From contig DJIF01000150.1 in the NCBI GenBank assembly GCA_002433485.1, positions 62,001-126,000 on the forward strand: a DNA stretch of 64,000 nt. Direction: 5' to 3'. Both the position numbers and the translations under genes were made by a program. Numbering within the stretch: position 1 is the stretch's first letter; each line of letters opens with the position of its first letter. The notes beneath the pieces are model-generated. The model was not told the DNA's origin. It ran no database searches and worked only from the letters and a program-made list of their open reading frames with translations. Shown here piece after piece: positions 60,649 to 64,000 of the stretch. Source of the stretch: Deltaproteobacteria bacterium UBA6601 (GTDB lineage Bacteria > Myxococcota_A > UBA796 > UBA9615).

Positions 60649-61476
60649 TCAGTGGATGCGAGCGAAAGCTTCAGAGAGGATCGATGAACCCGACATGTTG
60701 TAGGTCTCAAAGTCGACGCCGTCTGCTCGATTGCGATAGGCGATCACCCGCAAGCGTTCGCCAGGCTGGGCGATCTGCGAGAATCTGCAGGACACTGTCG
60801 CCAGGCGGCCCCAGTCGCCTTTTACCGAGCGGTCCACTACCACGCGGGTGCTCAGCGCCAGGGTGCACATTCCGTGCAGGATTACTCCGGGGAGTCCGAC
60901 GGACCGAGCGAAGTCATCGCTGGTGTGAATGGGAAAGCGGTCCCCAGAGCCCTCGGCGTAGAGCAGGCTCTGGTTAGGCAGAGTGTCGAACTCTTTGACC
61001 AGCAGCACCGTCGCCGTCTCTTCGTCATCGGGGAACTCCGGTTTGCCCTTTCCGGCGCTCTCGCCGCGCTCAAAGTAACTTGTCGTCCCTTCAGCGAGCA
61101 CCGCACGTTCTTGATTGGTGGTGCGAAAGGAGAACTCAAGAAGGCGGCCGTTGGTCTTGTTTTCAATCCGATTCAGCACTGCGGTGCTAGTGATCTCGTC
61201 ACCGTTCAGGATGGCTGTTCTGAAGTTGATCTCGATGCCTGCGTGGACGATCTTCTGGAAGTTGATCGCGGCGTCCGGGTGCATGATTGCCATGCCGCTG
61301 GCAGGGATCACTGAGGTAACACAGTGAAAGGGGTGGGCTCGGAAGTCCTCGGCGCTGGGGTCGGTAAACTGCGGGCTCTCTTCATTGATGCCTTTGCAGA
61401 ATGCTTGCACGCTGTCAGCGGTCACTGGCGTGGGGCCAAACCGTACTTCTTTGCCGACAAAGTCTTCTGTTGCCAT
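60649..61476 (-). CDS. MaoC-like hotdog (R)-enoyl-CoA hydratase
   Basis: I start at ATG 61476 (275 residues), with a GGAGACAGG-like site upstream; the 75 residues before it have no domain character and overlap the divergent gene's promoter. The N-terminal half has ITAD-like VTADSVQAFCKGINEESPQF, and the C-terminal half has the MaoC motif FPIHTSDDFARSVGLPGVILHG (Asp, His) with GMCTLALSTRV, so the two hotdog halves form a fused FAS1/MFE-2-type hydratase. Members hydrate trans-2-enoyl-CoA to (R)-3-hydroxyacyl-CoA. It is the first gene of a three-gene operon with the BKACE and copper-monooxygenase-like genes. Confidence 0.85.
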   Translation of the reverse strand: MATEDFVGKEVRFGPTPVTADSVQAFCKGINEESPQFTDPSAEDFRAHPFHCVTSVIPASGMAIMHPDAAINFQKIVHAGIEINFRTAILNGDEITSTAVLNRIENKTNGRLLEFSFRTTNQERAVLAEGTTSYFERGESAGKGKPEFPDDEETATVLLVKEFDTLPNQSLLYAEGSGDRFPIHTSDDFARSVGLPGVILHGMCTLALSTRVVVDRSVKGDWGRLATVSCRFSQIAQPGERLRVIAYRNRADGVDFETYNMSGSSILSEAFARIH

Positions 61477-61627
61477 CTGGTACCTGTCTCCTGTCACAGC
61501 TGAGGATTGGGAGCGCGCTGCTACTGGGTAGCAGTGCTGGCGAAACGAGCGGATCCAAGAATACGCGCTTTTGACGCCGCGGCAAGCGGCCCTGGCCCAT
61601 GGTTGTCGGTGTCCGTTGTATGTTCTG

Positions 61628-63574
61628 ATGATGTGGATCAGGTCGTTGAATCGGGCTCTTTTGGTATTGCTGTCGATGCTGGCCATGGGCTGCGGCCTCA
61701 TTGATCCAGAACTCGGCGAGGTAAAGCCGCTCGACGCTATTGATAACCCCTGTTTTGCGGCCGATGTACTAGGTGGTCTATCCGAACAAGACCCTTCTGA
61801 GCTTAAGGCTCTTTACGACTGCCTCAACACTCGCGGGGCCTTTGATGGAGCCGCTGGAGTGGTGGATGCGCTGGTTACTTCTGAACACCGAGATGCCAGG
61901 ATCAGTGGGCTTGAGTTTGTCAGCGTGCTCAATCGTCTCTTGCGACGCGCCGATTTTGCTACGTCGCTGCAGCAGGCGGCCGATCTGATCCGAGGGCAGG
62001 ACCTGTTTCTCCTGCACCTGATCCGTACCCTTGCTGAGTGGACCTACGGCTTGCCCTGGCCGCATGTGCGCGATCAGTTTGCTCTGGGCGGCGGGGCGCT
62101 TGCTTCGCCTACGGCGGTTGAGCAGGGCTTGGTGCAGCCGTTGATTCCAGTCTTAGGCACCGCCGCCGGCGCGCTGCTGGATGGTGGTGATTTGGAGCCC
62201 ATAGCAGCAGCTTTTAAAGAGCTTTCTCAGCAGGCCGAATTGGTTGAGGTCCTAGACACCCTCGCGCACCTGGCCGACGAGCAGGAGAGCGAGCTTTTCA
62301 GTCACGCTGCCGAGGATCTCGGCGCTTATCTGGCCGCTTCGCCCGATGATGAGGGTAGAGATACCCTGCTGGCCTTACTGGACGCCATACTGACTCCTCA
62401 GCTGTCTCTGGGCGACCGCGCTCCCATGGTGGCAGCGCTGCCTGCTGTGGATTCGATTCTGGGCGATGCGGTCGCTACCTTTCGAGCCGTCAACGTGCTC
62501 GGTGGACTCTATGAAGATGGCGACTTGCAGGTCTTGCCGGGGCAGGTTCATTCGTTGCTCAGTATGGATGCTCATGGCAACACCGTCTTCGCGGCCGAAG
62601 GCAGCGCCTTTACTGCCCTGTTTCAGCTGATGGAAGCCGCAGATGCCCCGGTGCGTTGCCCGCTGTTTGCTAAGGACAGTATGGCGCTGTACATACTGGA
62701 GACGATCTCCAGCTGGAATGCCTCGACCCTTGAGGCAGTGGTACCCCTTGCCGATGCCCTGGCTCCAACTTTTCTGCCGTTGACCAGTGTGCTTTGCAGC
62801 GAGCCGGTGCGACCGGAGGTGTTGGAGCACTTACCCGCCTTGACTCGACTGGCTGAGAGTGGGGCGCTCCACTCTCTGGTGCCTCTCCTTGAGGCGCTCT
62901 ACGACAATGGCGGCAGTCACAACAAGCTCCGTGAAGTGCTGGACCTGGTGCTTGCTATGCAGCTAGGTGGGGCCATCGACGAACTGGGTGAGCATGCACT
63001 GCAGGAGCTGGAGCAGCCCTTTATGGGCAATGTGCTCGAACTCATCGGTGCCTTTGTGGCCCCCACTGACCCCGAGACCCAGGGCGACATCTACTCTCTG
63101 TTGCGGCTGCTTGCCTTTCTGGTTGAGCCTCCCTCCGGACAGGGACATGAGCGCAGCCCTATCGGGTTATTGGCCGGGCCACTGCATCATGTGGTGGTCT
63201 TGGAGGAGGAGCGTCTGGCCGTCTGGCTGCAGCGTTGGGCTGTCTTGTTGGTGGATCAGAGCTCAGAGTCCAACAGCTTCTACGATTATTTCGCACCGTT
63301 GCTGGCGGTGGATCCGGAACTGAATTTCGTTGCCGCTGTAGGCGAGCTGCTGGGCGACAGCACGACACTGCGCAGTGTCGTGCTGGTGCTGGACACTGGT
63401 GAGGTCGTGGCTGCTGTTGCCGCTGCTGTCGCGCCTGATGGGGGCGAGGGGCCCCTGGGGTTGGTCGGGCGTATCTCGGCCGATGGAACCCTTGAGGACC
63501 TGCTTACTTTGCTGGCTTGGCTCGTTGACTTAATGGATCAGCTCGGCCTTACTGCGACTCCTGCCGAGCAGTGA
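61628..63574 (+). CDS. Large helical-repeat lipoprotein, unknown
   Basis: Started at ATG 61628 (648 residues); ATG 61631 is equally good. A signal peptide ends at lipobox LAMGC (about residue 22). The rest is almost entirely amphipathic helices of about 30-40 residues, Leu/Ala/Glu-rich, resembling an ARM/HEAT-like or other alpha-solenoid (for example LLALLDAILTPQLSLGD and LAEWTYGLPWPHVRDQ). Cys are few. It is divergent from the MaoC gene and ends 25 bases before the convergent barrel gene. I recognise no family. A tethered solenoid in the periplasm is the likely picture. Confidence 0.7.
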   Translation: MMWIRSLNRALLVLLSMLAMGCGLIDPELGEVKPLDAIDNPCFAADVLGGLSEQDPSELKALYDCLNTRGAFDGAAGVVDALVTSEHRDARISGLEFVSVLNRLLRRADFATSLQQAADLIRGQDLFLLHLIRTLAEWTYGLPWPHVRDQFALGGGALASPTAVEQGLVQPLIPVLGTAAGALLDGGDLEPIAAAFKELSQQAELVEVLDTLAHLADEQESELFSHAAEDLGAYLAASPDDEGRDTLLALLDAILTPQLSLGDRAPMVAALPAVDSILGDAVATFRAVNVLGGLYEDGDLQVLPGQVHSLLSMDAHGNTVFAAEGSAFTALFQLMEAADAPVRCPLFAKDSMALYILETISSWNASTLEAVVPLADALAPTFLPLTSVLCSEPVRPEVLEHLPALTRLAESGALHSLVPLLEALYDNGGSHNKLREVLDLVLAMQLGGAIDELGEHALQELEQPFMGNVLELIGAFVAPTDPETQGDIYSLLRLLAFLVEPPSGQGHERSPIGLLAGPLHHVVVLEEERLAVWLQRWAVLLVDQSSESNSFYDYFAPLLAVDPELNFVAAVGELLGDSTTLRSVVLVLDTGEVVAAVAAAVAPDGGEGPLGLVGRISADGTLEDLLTLLAWLVDLMDQLGLTATPAEQ

Positions 63575-63599
63575 CTTGCAGTAGCTGGCCGCAGGGGCC

Positions 63600-64000
63600 T
63601 TAAAGGCCAACATTTAGGCTAGCCCCAAAGTTGGGTACCAGCCCCCCAGAGTTCACGACCCCAGTGCTTGGCCAGCCCGCCGGATATTCACCGTCGGCAA
63701 AGCTGCCGTCCTTTTGATGGCGGCGTGCTTGGAGAATGTGTAGTTGGGCGAACAGGTCAAGGGAGAGCTTTCCGTCGATGCTTGGAATGGGATTCCAGGT
63801 CCAAAGTCCCAGGCCCAGGGTGATGGAGTGCACCGGATTGTCGAGCAGGTTGGTGACCCCGGTCTGCTCGGGGCTGAAGGCGTTCTCAAAGCCATAGCCA
63901 CCTCTCAGGATCAAGCCGATCTCCCTGAGTCGGGCCCCCGCTTTGCCATTGAGAGCCTTGCCTGCTGGCCGGTATTCGCCGCCAAGCTTGAGGGACATGG
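63600..64000 (-). CDS. C-terminal part of an outer-membrane barrel (cut by right edge)
   Basis: The frame is open to the right edge; the ATG at 63998 is probably internal, so this is the last ~133 residues. Strand-like text (IGLILRGGYGFENAFSPEQT, SITLGLGLWTWNPIPSIDGK) and a C-terminal GASLNVGL suggest the end of a FadL/OmpP1-like or other transport barrel. The terminal residue is Leu instead of Phe. With the upstream part missing I cannot name it. Confidence 0.55.
   Translation of the reverse strand, partial: MSLKLGGEYRPAGKALNGKAGARLREIGLILRGGYGFENAFSPEQTGVTNLLDNPVHSITLGLGLWTWNPIPSIDGKLSLDLFAQLHILQARRHQKDGSFADGEYPAGWPSTGVVNSGGLVPNFGASLNVGL

Noticed and set aside
1..64000. CRISPR array, rRNA, tRNA, insertion sequence or phage genes
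   Set aside because: No direct repeats with regular spacers, transposase motifs or rRNA/tRNA-like stretches were seen by reading; the tandem repeats found are all inside coding linkers.

Overview
The window is about 64 kb of GC-rich, densely packed chromosomal DNA from a Gram-negative bacterium. Many predicted lipoproteins, a TonB-dependent receptor, Lol-type machinery, several outer-membrane barrels and a LysR regulator point to a diderm cell. Lipoproteins with long Asp/Ser linkers after the lipobox, TSP3-repeat/VWA proteins, a PilZ protein and a candidate selenoprotein suggest a deltaproteobacterial or Myxococcota-like lineage; this is an inference from gene style, not a database match. I saw no rRNA, tRNA, CRISPR array, insertion sequence, phage or plasmid genes. 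No stretch over 300 bases lacks a gene.

Left part (1-17.5 kb): a carotenoid-desaturase-like oxidoreductase, a CapA-like lipoprotein, a DUF4920 lipoprotein, a radical SAM protein, a glycosyltransferase, a small run of DUF4442 / SlyD-like FKBP / MsrB, an RRM protein, a proline-catabolic dehydrogenase, a polytopic membrane protein, a fused aspartate kinase-diaminopimelate decarboxylase, and a NUDIX hydrolase. The most notable gene follows (16011-16550): a thioredoxin-fold SelL/AhpC-TSA_2-like redox protein whose first active-site Cys codon is replaced by an in-frame TGA. A strong hairpin follows at SECIS distance. An ordinary ORF caller would truncate this gene.

Middle (17.5-35.7 kb): a TonB receptor paired with a propeller-like lipoprotein (a BtuB/BtuG-like arrangement). 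Then a secreted PLC-like lipoprotein is translationally coupled to an SDR (3-beta-HSD-like) and a steroid-5-alpha-reductase-like membrane enzyme. A 715-residue protein combines repeated PH/GRAM-like units with a YcgR-like N domain and PilZ, and is followed by a terminator and a Fur-family gene. Further on are a YfhO-like membrane protein, a DAO-type oxidase, and a five-gene LolA-like/ABC/outer-membrane-barrel operon.

Right part (35.7-64 kb): LemA with an M48 protease carrying a long C-terminal extension; an Asp-rich lipoprotein; a tightly coupled glutamine-synthetase-like / aldehyde dehydrogenase / Fe-alcohol dehydrogenase / OPA-type MFS operon, probably for amine or amino-alcohol catabolism; an EEP phosphatase with a GT-C-like membrane protein; an M3 peptidase; a TPR-GT41 (SPINDLY-like) protein; an Asp-linker cytochrome lipoprotein; a LysR regulator; a repeat-bearing porin-like protein; TSP3/VWA and PPC-domain-like lipoproteins; a MaoC / BKACE / copper-monooxygenase-like operon; a large helical-repeat lipoprotein; and the C-terminal end of an outer-membrane barrel running off the right edge.

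The window is rich in envelope functions, with small metabolic operons between them. Functions are assigned from visible motifs and family knowledge; no search was run.
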